A stretch of DNA of 64,000 nt from Pseudomaricurvus alcaniphilus. GTDB lineage: Bacteria > Pseudomonadota > Gammaproteobacteria > Pseudomonadales > Cellvibrionaceae. Positions 1 to 7,609 of this stretch are shown here, piece after piece. The position numbers were made by a program, and so were the translations under genes. The stretch lies in contig NZ_JAAOIX010000002.1 of assembly GCF_011440395.1 (NCBI RefSeq), positions 124,001-188,000 on the forward strand, read 5' to 3'. The notes beneath the pieces are model-generated. The model was not told the DNA's origin, ran no database searches, and was given only the letters and a program-made list of their open reading frames with translations. The number at the start of each line of letters is the position of its first letter. The first letter of the stretch is position 1.

Positions 1-117
1 GCTATATCCTTCCAATTCACTTTTCAGTGCCAGCAGCGTATTCAACAAACCGCTGCCCAATAACAGTAACGCAATGCCAACCAGCAGTGCGCCGATTGGC
101 ATTATTAAGGGAACCAT
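1..117 (-). CDS. MFS transporter, N-terminal fragment (runs off the left edge)
   Basis: Only the first 39 codons lie in the window. The reading frame opens at an ATG (117-115, minus strand) preceded by a GGAAGAGGT ribosome-binding site. The residues form a first hydrophobic helix (PIGALLVGIALLLLGSGLL) followed by NTLLALKSELEGYS. This 'GxGLLxTLLxLRxxLEGF'-like run is typical of the first transmembrane segment and loop of a group of major facilitator superfamily transporters related to YcaD. The substrate cannot be told from this fragment. Confidence 0.6.
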   Translation of the reverse strand, partial: MVPLIMPIGALLVGIALLLLGSGLLNTLLALKSELEGYS

Positions 118-756
118 ACCTCTTCCGGAATTAATTGTTGTCTATAACTAACTACATTGTCATTTATAAACAGTAAATGATGGCTTTTGCACTCAGCCAT
201 GCCCGCTGGGACATGTGGCCGGCAAAAAAACGTTCGCAGTGGCTACAACAGCAGTTTCCAGATCGCGCTCAACGTGAAAACCTGTCAACCCGGGGGCCCA
301 CTCTGCTTGCATCCTGCCACGCAAAGTCCACTCTGCTCGACAACTGCCGGGCAAACTGACCGACTAACCATCGACCAACCGCAGTACCGTTGGGGGTTGT
401 TACTGTCGCTCCCGGCAATTGCACCAACCTGCTTTGCAAAACAATACTACAAGCCAATTGCAAGAACGTTTAGCATCCAGCCATACAGCTGGAATAAAGC
501 ATGAAATCGTCAAGCTTGGCCAAACAGCGCCAAAACACTTGATCAGATCCCTTTTATCCTAACAAAGCGCCCGTGCTAATTCAAACCGGCTGCCGTGCCG
601 GCCTCGGCGTGTGCGCTGCTTGAGTCAGGTGGTTTTTCCAGGCTAAGCGCAGCGGAGGCCATGCGATGAAGTCTGCCTTCAGGGCTAAAGGCCGGGCCAA
701 AATAATAAATCGACGCTAGTGGCGTGTTCTGTAAAATCCCTGTCTACGACCCCGCA
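118..756. other. Long intergenic region, no convincing gene
   Basis: This stretch separates the start of the MFS gene from the 3' end of the minus-strand peptide-ligase operon. Short open frames here have no ribosome-binding site or recognisable product. The part next to position 117 should carry the transporter promoter. The only structure I can support is the inverted repeat at 711-765. Confidence 0.6.
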
Positions 757-765
757 CTAGCGTCG
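711..765 (-). terminator. Inverted repeat with 11-bp arms and T-rich tail, overlapping a stop codon
   Basis: CGACGCTAGTG (711-721) pairs perfectly with CACTAGCGTCG (755-765). Read on the minus strand, the first arm overlaps the stop codon of the GNAT/C39 gene and the second arm is followed by ATTTATTATTTT, which suits a terminator. The loop of 33 nt is unusually long for an intrinsic terminator, so it could instead be a repetitive extragenic palindrome. Confidence 0.4.
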
Positions 766-1890
766 CCTGATGGCCACCGCGGTGCGCATTTTATTGGCGC
801 CGTAACTGGCCATTTTGGAAAAGTCCGCCAGGGCGATGGGCACGTGCTGGCAATCCAGTGCGTCCTGCATGTGCTCGCCAATATCCGAGTCGTGCACGTA
901 CATGCAGAGCTCATCCATGCCGGTCACCATTACCCAGTGGGGGGCCTTGCGCCCTTCAAAACGGTAGGTGCTAATCAGCACCATGACCGTATAGCCGCCC
1001 GCCAGCCAGGAGCGGATATGCTGCAGCTCGAGCTGTTCTATTTTTACCGGAATTTGCCGGCTTTGGGCCTTGTCGCGAAACTGTCGATCCACCAGGGAGA
1101 CGATCTTTTTCTTGTCTTGCGAGCGGACGCCATCCAGGAATAACGGCGCTTCGTTGTTCACCACTACTTCAGCCTCAAAACCCATATCCTGCGCCGCTAG
1201 CGCCAGCCCGATCGGGTGGCAGCCACCGTGACCGGTGGTCATAAAAATTGTCGTGGCCTGGCGCCAGATATCCAGCTCCTGCTCCTGCGAGGGTTTAAAG
1301 CCGGGGCTCTGGCTGGCAATGGACATCAGCAGTGCCGCCGGACCACAGGTGAAATCCGTGGTCTGCTGGTACCACAGGCAGGGATGAGAAATTTGCGCCG
1401 CGTTGATTCTGCGAATGCACTTTTGCATACGCAACGCCCGGCTGTGATTTTCATAGTAATCCGGAATTTCACCAAACTGCTTATAGCCCAGCTTCTCGTA
1501 CAGGTCGATGGCGCGGCGATTACCTTCTTCCACTTCCAGCCGCATAAACAGGCGCTTGGACTCTACCGCCAGCTCTTCCAGTTGCAACAGCATCCGCTCG
1601 CCCAAACCGAGGCCGCGGGCGGCGGGATCCACGGCAAGGGAATACAGGCGGGCCAGGCGGGTACCCTGCTGCAACAAGACCAGCCCGTAACCCAGCAGCT
1701 GCCCGTCCCGTTCGGCAACCAGGAAGTTGCATTTGGCGTTGGTCAGCCAGTGGCGAAAGCTGCGGCGACTGAGTTTGTCGGTGGTAAAGCTTTTATTCTC
1801 CAGGCCAACCAGGGCTTCCAGGTCTTCTATATCCGGCGTCCGCAGCTCAATCTCGCCGGGCGCCGGTTTATTTTGTACTTGCGGCGCCAA
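757..1890 (-). CDS. GNAT acetyltransferase fused to a C39-like cysteine peptidase
   Basis: This is a two-domain protein of 377 residues. Residues about 13-155 are a GNAT N-acetyltransferase (RimI-like), with the acetyl-CoA loop near residues 88-98 (DPAARGLGLG). Residues about 168-377 resemble a C39 peptidase: Cys182 in TDFTCGPAALLM, His318 in APHWVMVTG, and an Asp at 334 or 336, so all three catalytic positions look intact. The start is a TTG two bases after the upstream stop, supported by an AGAGGG site 8 nt before it. It is the last gene of a three-gene minus-strand operon behind an M42 peptidase and an ATP-grasp ligase. I infer that it acetylates and/or cleaves or transfers the small peptide made by the ligase. 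C39 domains usually process bacteriocin leaders, but no bacteriocin gene or exporter is nearby. Confidence 0.8.
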   Translation of the reverse strand: MAPQVQNKPAPGEIELRTPDIEDLEALVGLENKSFTTDKLSRRSFRHWLTNAKCNFLVAERDGQLLGYGLVLLQQGTRLARLYSLAVDPAARGLGLGERMLLQLEELAVESKRLFMRLEVEEGNRRAIDLYEKLGYKQFGEIPDYYENHSRALRMQKCIRRINAAQISHPCLWYQQTTDFTCGPAALLMSIASQSPGFKPSQEQELDIWRQATTIFMTTGHGGCHPIGLALAAQDMGFEAEVVVNNEAPLFLDGVRSQDKKKIVSLVDRQFRDKAQSRQIPVKIEQLELQHIRSWLAGGYTVMVLISTYRFEGRKAPHWVMVTGMDELCMYVHDSDIGEHMQDALDCQHVPIALADFSKMASYGANKMRTAVAIRRR

Positions 1891-1891
1891 G

Positions 1892-3340
1892 TTAACGCCC
1901 TCTTCGCTCTAGGCGCTGATAAAACTCGGACATAATCAGCATGTATAATTCATCGCCCAGGTAGGCGTCTTCAACCTTGTGCTCGAGGCTGGGGTTGTCG
2001 TTGACTTCGATAACATAGACGTTATTGTTTTTCTGCTTCATGTCGACACCGTACAAGCCGCGTCCAACCACGCCCGCCGCCTTGATGGCCGCATCCATGA
2101 CTTTCTTGGGCAGCTCGAAGGTAGGCAGTGTTTCAAAGCCACCGGAATTGAAGCGCTTGGACTCATGGTTGTATATCTGCCAGTGATTGCGCGCCATTAA
2201 ATAGCGGCAGGCGTAGATCGCGCGACCGTTCAACACCCCTATGCGCCAGTCAAAATCGGTGTACAGGTATTCTTGCACCAGGGCCAACGCCGACGATTGG
2301 AACAGCTCCTCCAGTCGAGCCCGCAACTCCTGCCTCTCGCTGACCTTAAAGACACCCTTGGAGAAGGATCCCTCCGGGATTTTCAACACCATCGGATATT
2401 CGAACTCCTGCTCCAGCTCATCCAGCACGTCGTCACCGCAGGTGGTAATCACCCGGGTTTTCAGGCTGGGCACATCCTGATAACTGAACGCATCGTGCAA
2501 GAACACCTTGTTGCAACAGCGCAGGATGGAGTCAGGATCATCCATAACCACCAGGCCGGCGTCCTCAGCCTTGCGCGCCAGGGTGTAGGTATGATGGTTA
2601 ATCGCCGTTGTCTCACGGATAAACAGTGCATCGTACCGGCTGATTTGCCCCAGCGACTCCGCGGTCACGGTTTCGGCGTAGATACCAAACTTTTCCGCCG
2701 CTTTAATAAAACGTTTGATCGCTGCCTTGTCACTGGGCGGAGTGGGCTCATCCGGGTTGACCAGGATCGCCATATCCCAGCGGTAACGTTTCTTCGAGGA
2801 CGGCGAGCGCCACACCTGCACCGTAAACTGGTTTAGCTGTTCGAAGAAAAAAGTTTGTTGCTGCGAATTCAGATCCTGCAGGGACTGCTGGGTAACACTG
2901 TAAAACAGGTTTTCCCCCTGGCGCCGCAGGGTAACAAGTAAAAGCGGCGCGGGAAAACTGGCGTAGATCCTGCTGGCAATTTTCTTAAAGGCCTGGTCTT
3001 CCACTTCGCCAAAATAGATAAAAAAGGTATCGCTGGCGCCGTCGGCCAGTACCTGACTCAACGGCATCTTGGCCTGCAGGTAGATATCATCGTCCGCGCT
3101 GGCCAGTTGATTAATGGTGCGCACACTGGGCAGCACCTTGTGCCCGCGCGCCTCGGCCAGCAGCGAGCAGTAGTAGCCCTTGCTCAGGTACAGCTCTGTG
3201 TCGCACAGGTTGATCACCCGGGTCTTGGGTTCGTTCTTCTTGGGGTAATCCCTCAGGTAGCGATCAAAGGGCAGTACCTCCACCCCTTCGACCTCGAGTC
3301 CGTCGTGGTCCTGGTCAGTAACAATTAGTGTTTTTAACAT
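1892..3340 (-). CDS. RimK-like ATP-grasp ligase with N-terminal extension
   Basis: This 482-residue protein has an N-terminal region of about 200 residues unlike ribosomal RimK, then an ATP-grasp fold. Visible ATP-grasp features are the nucleotide-binding lysine in MVLKIPEGSFSKGVF and the metal-binding end of the fold in YVIEVNDNPSLEHK. ATP-grasp enzymes of this group form amide bonds from an acyl-phosphate, usually adding glutamate or a related amino acid. The start is taken as the ATG at 3340; a TTG at 3352 would overlap the upstream stop. The gene lies 8 nt after the M42 peptidase gene and 1 nt before the GNAT/C39 gene, so the three are surely co-transcribed. The substrate is unknown. Confidence 0.8.
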   Translation of the reverse strand: MLKTLIVTDQDHDGLEVEGVEVLPFDRYLRDYPKKNEPKTRVINLCDTELYLSKGYYCSLLAEARGHKVLPSVRTINQLASADDDIYLQAKMPLSQVLADGASDTFFIYFGEVEDQAFKKIASRIYASFPAPLLLVTLRRQGENLFYSVTQQSLQDLNSQQQTFFFEQLNQFTVQVWRSPSSKKRYRWDMAILVNPDEPTPPSDKAAIKRFIKAAEKFGIYAETVTAESLGQISRYDALFIRETTAINHHTYTLARKAEDAGLVVMDDPDSILRCCNKVFLHDAFSYQDVPSLKTRVITTCGDDVLDELEQEFEYPMVLKIPEGSFSKGVFKVSERQELRARLEELFQSSALALVQEYLYTDFDWRIGVLNGRAIYACRYLMARNHWQIYNHESKRFNSGGFETLPTFELPKKVMDAAIKAAGVVGRGLYGVDMKQKNNNVYVIEVNDNPSLEHKVEDAYLGDELYMLIMSEFYQRLERRGR

Positions 3341-3348
3341 GAGTTCGT

Positions 3349-4476
3349 TCAACCTGTAACTGATGTGTTAGGTATATCCGCCAAATCCATCAACACCTGC
3401 AGAAACGCTGCCACGGATTCGAGCGGTGCGGTTTCGGCCAGGGTGTGATAGCCGCAGGTAGGGATTTGCAATGTCGTGCCGTCCACCAGCCCCTTGGAAG
3501 CCGCGATAATGCGCCCCATTTCCGTCGAGCCCAGCGACCCCGGATCCTCGCCGCGACGGATAAGCTCCTTATTGCGGTTTTCGACATAGCGGTCCTTGAA
3601 CTGGTAACTGAAGCCAAGGCGACTGCAGAGGTCTTCCAGCTTGGCGGTCAGCTCGCCATTAAAACCGGCATTGGCGTCTTTGGTGCGCAATACCAGTTGT
3701 TGTTTTTGGGTCGCGGCGAAGTCAGGGAAAGGGCTGGTGTCGACCACGATCAACTGGTTGGTGGAACCGCCAAAACGGCGAAACCACTCGAGCAGATAGC
3801 GCCAACTCTTGCCCGCTTCCTCCTGGGCGGTAAAAAAGGCGGTGCCCTCAAAACCCAGTTCAAACAGATAGACCAGCACCGCCGCAGTGAGTACATTGTC
3901 CAACTGCCCCACCAGTGCCTCATTGGTGACCTTGAGATTATCCAGAAACGCCACCGGGGTGCCCGCCACCAGATGCTCCAGGCCTTCCAGTTCAAAAATC
4001 AGGTTATTGCGAAACTCGCACACCCGGCTGCCCTTGATCTTGCCCGAACCGCGATAGACCCCCGACCAGGGCTCGTAGGCATAGACCTTGTCGTCGATAT
4101 AGCGGTTTACCACCTTCCTGATCAACTGCTCGTCCACCGAGTTGCCGAGCAGGTCGGAGCGAGCGCCGGCCACAAAAGCGGCGTACTGGAATTCGTTTGG
4201 CCCGGTGCAGATCAAGCCATGACGATCGATGTGCGCGGATAACATCAGGCTGTGGGGCCTGGCACCGTGCGCCACCAGTACCCCCTCGTACCAACTGACC
4301 TGAGCGCCGCGCTCTTCCAATTCACGCTGCAACACCCGGAAAAAGGAGTGCTCTGCACCCACCACACTGGGGCTGCGGGTCAACAGCGAAACGATATTGA
4401 GGAGGTGCATCGGCACCCCGGCCGCAACCGCATGCCCAAAGGTCGATAGAGAAAAATCTTCAGCCGGCAATGCCAT
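3349..4476 (-). CDS. M42-family metallopeptidase (NAGGN-system type)
   Basis: This 375-residue protein is a di-zinc aminopeptidase-like hydrolase. All expected metal and catalytic positions are visible: His82-x-Asp84, bridging Asp193, the Glu219-Glu220 pair, Asp246 and His344. It resembles the M42 protein encoded with the N-acetylglutaminylglutamine amide (NAGGN) osmolyte genes in Pseudomonas and relatives. The usual NAGGN partners, an asparagine-synthase-like amidotransferase and a GNAT/ligase protein, are not in this window. It is the first gene of the three-gene operon, with a GGAG site 10 nt before the ATG. I infer that it hydrolyses a small peptide made by the adjacent ATP-grasp protein. 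Confidence 0.8.
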   Translation of the reverse strand: MALPAEDFSLSTFGHAVAAGVPMHLLNIVSLLTRSPSVVGAEHSFFRVLQRELEERGAQVSWYEGVLVAHGARPHSLMLSAHIDRHGLICTGPNEFQYAAFVAGARSDLLGNSVDEQLIRKVVNRYIDDKVYAYEPWSGVYRGSGKIKGSRVCEFRNNLIFELEGLEHLVAGTPVAFLDNLKVTNEALVGQLDNVLTAAVLVYLFELGFEGTAFFTAQEEAGKSWRYLLEWFRRFGGSTNQLIVVDTSPFPDFAATQKQQLVLRTKDANAGFNGELTAKLEDLCSRLGFSYQFKDRYVENRNKELIRRGEDPGSLGSTEMGRIIAASKGLVDGTTLQIPTCGYHTLAETAPLESVAAFLQVLMDLADIPNTSVTG

Positions 4477-4904
4477 AACACTCGAGCTCCGATTGGCTGG
4501 CCTGCCGGGCCTGGACCGGGCACTGGCGCGAAAGGATAGTGGCCAGGCGAGACACGCCTGGAGGGGTAGAACAATCTGGCGTTATAGCCGCTGACCGGGG
4601 GATATGCAAGGACAATTATACCTGCGCTCACCGCATCTTCACGCCGATCATAATAACAGACCCTCGACAGGCTTTTACAGCGCCGCAGCGGCAAATGGCA
4701 GCCCCCGGCGGGAGTTGGCAAAGCGCCTGGGCGGGGCTGTGGGCAGAATTGGAAAAGGATGCTTACAGGGTCAATTTTTAATAGTTGATCGCCCTGGAAT
4801 CTGCCACAATCCGCGCCGCTCGGGGAGCCCCAATCAAACTGCGAATCAACTGTGCTACAGTGACGCTGTTGCTCGCCGATATCAAGCATGAGGAGCAATT
4901 GAGA
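4477..4904. promoter_or_regulatory. Divergent promoter region between two amide-ligase operons
   Basis: This stretch lies between the M42 operon (minus) and rimK (plus). On the minus strand a perfect TATAAT sits at 4620-4615, with only a weak -35 candidate around 4638-4643, giving a 5' leader of roughly 130 nt for the M42 operon. On the plus strand TTGATC (4785-4790) and TACAGT (4856-4861) are possible promoter pieces for rimK, but neither has a well-spaced partner. No gene is supported here. Confidence 0.4.
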
Positions 4905-5810
4905 ATGAAAATCGCTGTTTTGTCCCGCAATGCAAACCTGTACTCCACCCGCCGCCTGCGGGAAGCGGGAGAGGCCCGGGGGCACGAGGTCGATATTATC
5001 GATACCCTGCACTGTTATATGGACATTACCAAGAGTAACCCCACTGTTCGCTATCACGGCCAGGCGCTGCCCCACTACGACGCGGTTATCCCGCGCATCG
5101 GTGCCTCTATCACCTTCTACGGCACCGCGGTTGTACGCCAGTTTGAAATGATGGGCACCTTTAGCGTCAACGAATCCGTGGCGATCAGCCGCTCGCGAGA
5201 CAAATTGCGCTCGCTGCAGCTATTATCCCGTAAAGGGGTTGGCCTGCCCCGCACCGGCTTTGCCAACAAGGCCGACAATATCAAGGATGTAATCAAGAAT
5301 GTGGGCGGCGCGCCGGTGGTGATCAAGCTGCTGGAGGGCACCCAGGGCATCGGCGTAGTGCTGGCCGACACCAACAAGGTGGCGGAGAGTGTCATGGAGG
5401 CGTTTATTGGCCTGAAAGCCAATATCCTGGTGCAGGAATTTATCAAAGAAGCCGGCGGCGCAGACATTCGCTGCCTGGTGATTGGTAATCGGGTGGTGGC
5501 GGCCATGAAGCGCCAGGGCGCGGAGGGTGAGTTCCGCTCCAATTTGCACCGCGGTGGCTCCGCCAGCCTGGTCAAACTGAGCCCCGCGGAGCGGGCCACC
5601 GCGGTCAATGCCGCCAAAGTGATGGGCCTGAATGTTTGTGGCGTGGATATTTTACAATCCTCCCACGGCCCGGTGGTGATGGAGGTCAACTCCTCGCCCG
5701 GACTCGAGGGTATCGAACAGGCGACCAATAAGGATGTTGCCGCTATGATCTTCAAGTTTATCGAAGAAAACGCCAAGCCCCACAACACCAGAACCCGGGG
5801 CAAAGGCTAG
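4905..5810 (+). CDS. rimK: RimK, ribosomal protein S6--glutamate ligase
   Basis: This is an ATP-grasp ligase of 301 residues, the same length as E. coli RimK (300), which adds glutamates to the C-terminus of ribosomal protein S6. The N-terminus ([18 protein letters not shown]) and the ATP-grasp signatures ([29 protein letters not shown]) are typical. The start is the ATG at 4905, with AGGAG nine bases upstream; the frame stays open further 5' but lacks family similarity there. It is followed by a deacylase-like gene and by a RimB-type protease. In Pseudomonas the rim genes tune ribosome composition in response to c-di-GMP, and many c-di-GMP genes lie in this window. Confidence 0.92.
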   Translation: MKIAVLSRNANLYSTRRLREAGEARGHEVDIIDTLHCYMDITKSNPTVRYHGQALPHYDAVIPRIGASITFYGTAVVRQFEMMGTFSVNESVAISRSRDKLRSLQLLSRKGVGLPRTGFANKADNIKDVIKNVGGAPVVIKLLEGTQGIGVVLADTNKVAESVMEAFIGLKANILVQEFIKEAGGADIRCLVIGNRVVAAMKRQGAEGEFRSNLHRGGSASLVKLSPAERATAVNAAKVMGLNVCGVDILQSSHGPVVMEVNSSPGLEGIEQATNKDVAAMIFKFIEENAKPHNTRTRGKG

Positions 5811-5973
5811 CATGCCCCGGAGTCATTCAGGGGCTCCTGCGGAGGCAAAGAGAGAAGAGATGCAGCCCCATTTTCGGCAACCCGTAGCCATTGCAAATAC
5901 GAGGAAAACGACAATCGTTATCCAGGCTCTCATACGGCGATTGGCTCGAGGGTGAATCCATCACAGAATCCCT

Positions 5974-6001
5974 GATAATTGGACTGTGATAATTGGACTG
6001 T
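5974..6001. repeat. 14-bp perfect tandem duplication
   Basis: GATAATTGGACTGT occurs twice back to back (5974-5987 and 5988-6001) and is followed by a partial third unit (AATAATT). It ends 29 nt before the start codon of the deacylase gene, so it lies in that gene's promoter or leader. Confidence 0.85.
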
Positions 6002-6030
6002 AATAATTCGACAACCAGGGGTAAACAGCT

Positions 6031-7062
6031 ATGTCTTCATTGACGATTGGCGGGGTGGAAGTTCCAGCAGGCGAAACGGCGCAGATTGAAATGCCGGTGG
6101 TGCGCCTTTATACCGACACCGACATCAGCATGCCGGTACACGTTATCCGGGGCAAAAAGCCCGGCCCCAACCTGTTTGTCTCGGCCGCGGTGCACGGCGA
6201 CGAACTCAACGGCATCGAAATTATTCGCCGCCTGATCAAGCAGAAAACCCTGAAGATTTTGCGCGGCAGCCTGATCCTGGTGCCCATGGTCAACGTCTAC
6301 GGCGTACTCAACCAGAGCCGCTATATGCCCGATCGACGCGACCTGAACCGCTGTTTTCCCGGCTCGCCCAGAGGCTCGCTGGCGGGCATCGTCGCGCACA
6401 CCTTTCTCACCGAAATTGTCAAACAGTGCGAATATGGCATAGACCTGCACACCGGCGCCATTCATCGCTCCAACCTGCCGCAGATTCGCGCCAACCTGAA
6501 AGACAAGGAAACCCTGACCCTGGCGGAGGAGTTCGGGGTGCCAGTGTTGCTCAATGCCAACCTGAGAGACGGCTCATTGCGGCAGGCAGCGGTAGAGTCG
6601 GACACCAAGGTGCTGGTGTACGAAGCGGGGCAGGCGCTGCGCTTCGATGAACTGTCGATCCGCGCCGGTGTCCGGGGGATCGGCAATATTCTGCTGCACC
6701 TCAATATGATTAAAAGGAAGCCCCACAAGCACCCGATACGTCCCTTCGTAGCCAACACCAGCGCCTGGACCCGAGCCAGCCACAGCGGCATCGTCAATAA
6801 CCTGAAAAGTCTCGGCGACCAGGTGCAAAAAGGCGACCCCCTGGCTACCATTGGCAACCCTCTGGGGGCCATCTTCGACACAGTCAAGGCGCCGCGCTCC
6901 GGGATTATTATTGGCAAGCAAAACATCCCCCTGGTGCAACAGGGCGACGCCATGTTTCACATCGCCTACTTTACCGAGCGGGATGAGGAAATTGTCGAGA
7001 ATATCGAACTCATGCAGGGTGCACTGCTGCCCACCGAGAGCGGAGTAGAAGAAGACTCATAA
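6031..7062 (+). CDS. Succinylglutamate desuccinylase/aspartoacylase family zinc hydrolase
   Basis: This 343-residue protein belongs to the M14-like AstE/AspA family. The zinc ligands are visible as His55-x-x-Glu58 (VHGDELNG) and His140 (IDLHTG), followed by a C-terminal beta-rich barrel-sandwich-like domain from about residue 240. Family members remove acyl groups from amino acids, for example N-succinylglutamate or N-acetylaspartate. No arginine-catabolic (ast) genes are nearby. Its place between rimK and a RimB-type protease suggests that it acts on a glutamate-containing tag or peptide; that is inference. It begins 220 nt after rimK, with the 14-bp tandem repeat between, so it may have its own promoter. 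Confidence 0.85.
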   Translation: MSSLTIGGVEVPAGETAQIEMPVVRLYTDTDISMPVHVIRGKKPGPNLFVSAAVHGDELNGIEIIRRLIKQKTLKILRGSLILVPMVNVYGVLNQSRYMPDRRDLNRCFPGSPRGSLAGIVAHTFLTEIVKQCEYGIDLHTGAIHRSNLPQIRANLKDKETLTLAEEFGVPVLLNANLRDGSLRQAAVESDTKVLVYEAGQALRFDELSIRAGVRGIGNILLHLNMIKRKPHKHPIRPFVANTSAWTRASHSGIVNNLKSLGDQVQKGDPLATIGNPLGAIFDTVKAPRSGIIIGKQNIPLVQQGDAMFHIAYFTERDEEIVENIELMQGALLPTESGVEEDS

Positions 7063-7127
7063 GCAGCAGGCGCTAACCGGCCAGCTATAATCCCGCTCAT
7101 CACCGACCCACAACGAGAGCTTTGCAA

Positions 7128-7574
7128 ATGACCAACAAGAGCCCAAAAAAAGTCATCATCGGCAACCTGGAAGTGTGCAATTTGCCAGATATAGGCATTC
7201 AGGACCTGCAGATACGCGTCGACACCGGCGCCAAAACCTCGTCCCTGCATGTGGACAACCTGGTCACGTTCAAGAAAAACGGCCGCCCCTGGGTGAAGTT
7301 TGACATCCACCCGGATGTCCATCACGTCGAAAGCGTCATTGAGTGTGAGTCCCGCCTGCACGATATACGCAATGTGAAGTCTTCCAACGGTGAATCCCAG
7401 GAGCGTTACGTTATCCGCACCACAATGCAACTGGGGGGTGACTCCTGGCCCATTGAAATCACCCTCACCGACCGCTCCGACATGAGCTTCCTGATGCTGC
7501 TGGGGCGGGAGGGCATGGGCAACCGGGTGCTGGTCGACCCCTCCCAGACATTTTTGCTGACCTCCGATGACTAG
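7128..7574 (+). CDS. rimB: RimB-type retropepsin-like protease
   Basis: This small protein (148 residues from the ATG at 7128) has the aspartic-protease triad Asp32-Thr33-Gly34 in RVDTGAKTSSLH and a later hydrophobic LLGREGMGNR segment, as in the so-called ATP-dependent zinc protease family. Structural work on this family shows a single-domain retropepsin fold. In Pseudomonas, RimB works with RimK and is thought to trim poly-glutamate from S6. Here it follows rimK and the deacylase on the same strand, about 65 nt behind the latter. A TTG two codons upstream is an alternative start. The symbol is given by family and context. Confidence 0.75.
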   Translation: MTNKSPKKVIIGNLEVCNLPDIGIQDLQIRVDTGAKTSSLHVDNLVTFKKNGRPWVKFDIHPDVHHVESVIECESRLHDIRNVKSSNGESQERYVIRTTMQLGGDSWPIEITLTDRSDMSFLMLLGREGMGNRVLVDPSQTFLLTSDD

Positions 7575-7609
7575 TACCGGGGGCCCTCACCTGTCTCATC
7601 GCGGCCAGT

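Noticed and set aside
187-504. Open frame of 105 codons in the left intergenic region
   Set aside because: No ribosome-binding site, no recognisable protein features, and proline/cysteine-rich composition typical of a chance frame.
757-1890. C39-like domain as part of a bacteriocin export system
   Set aside because: There is no ABC exporter fused to it and no double-glycine leader peptide gene nearby; the operon context is an ATP-grasp ligase and an M42 peptidase.
6031-7062. Arginine catabolism gene astE
   Set aside because: The family match is real, but no other ast gene is present, and the neighbours are rimK and a RimB-type protease, so I did not assign astE.
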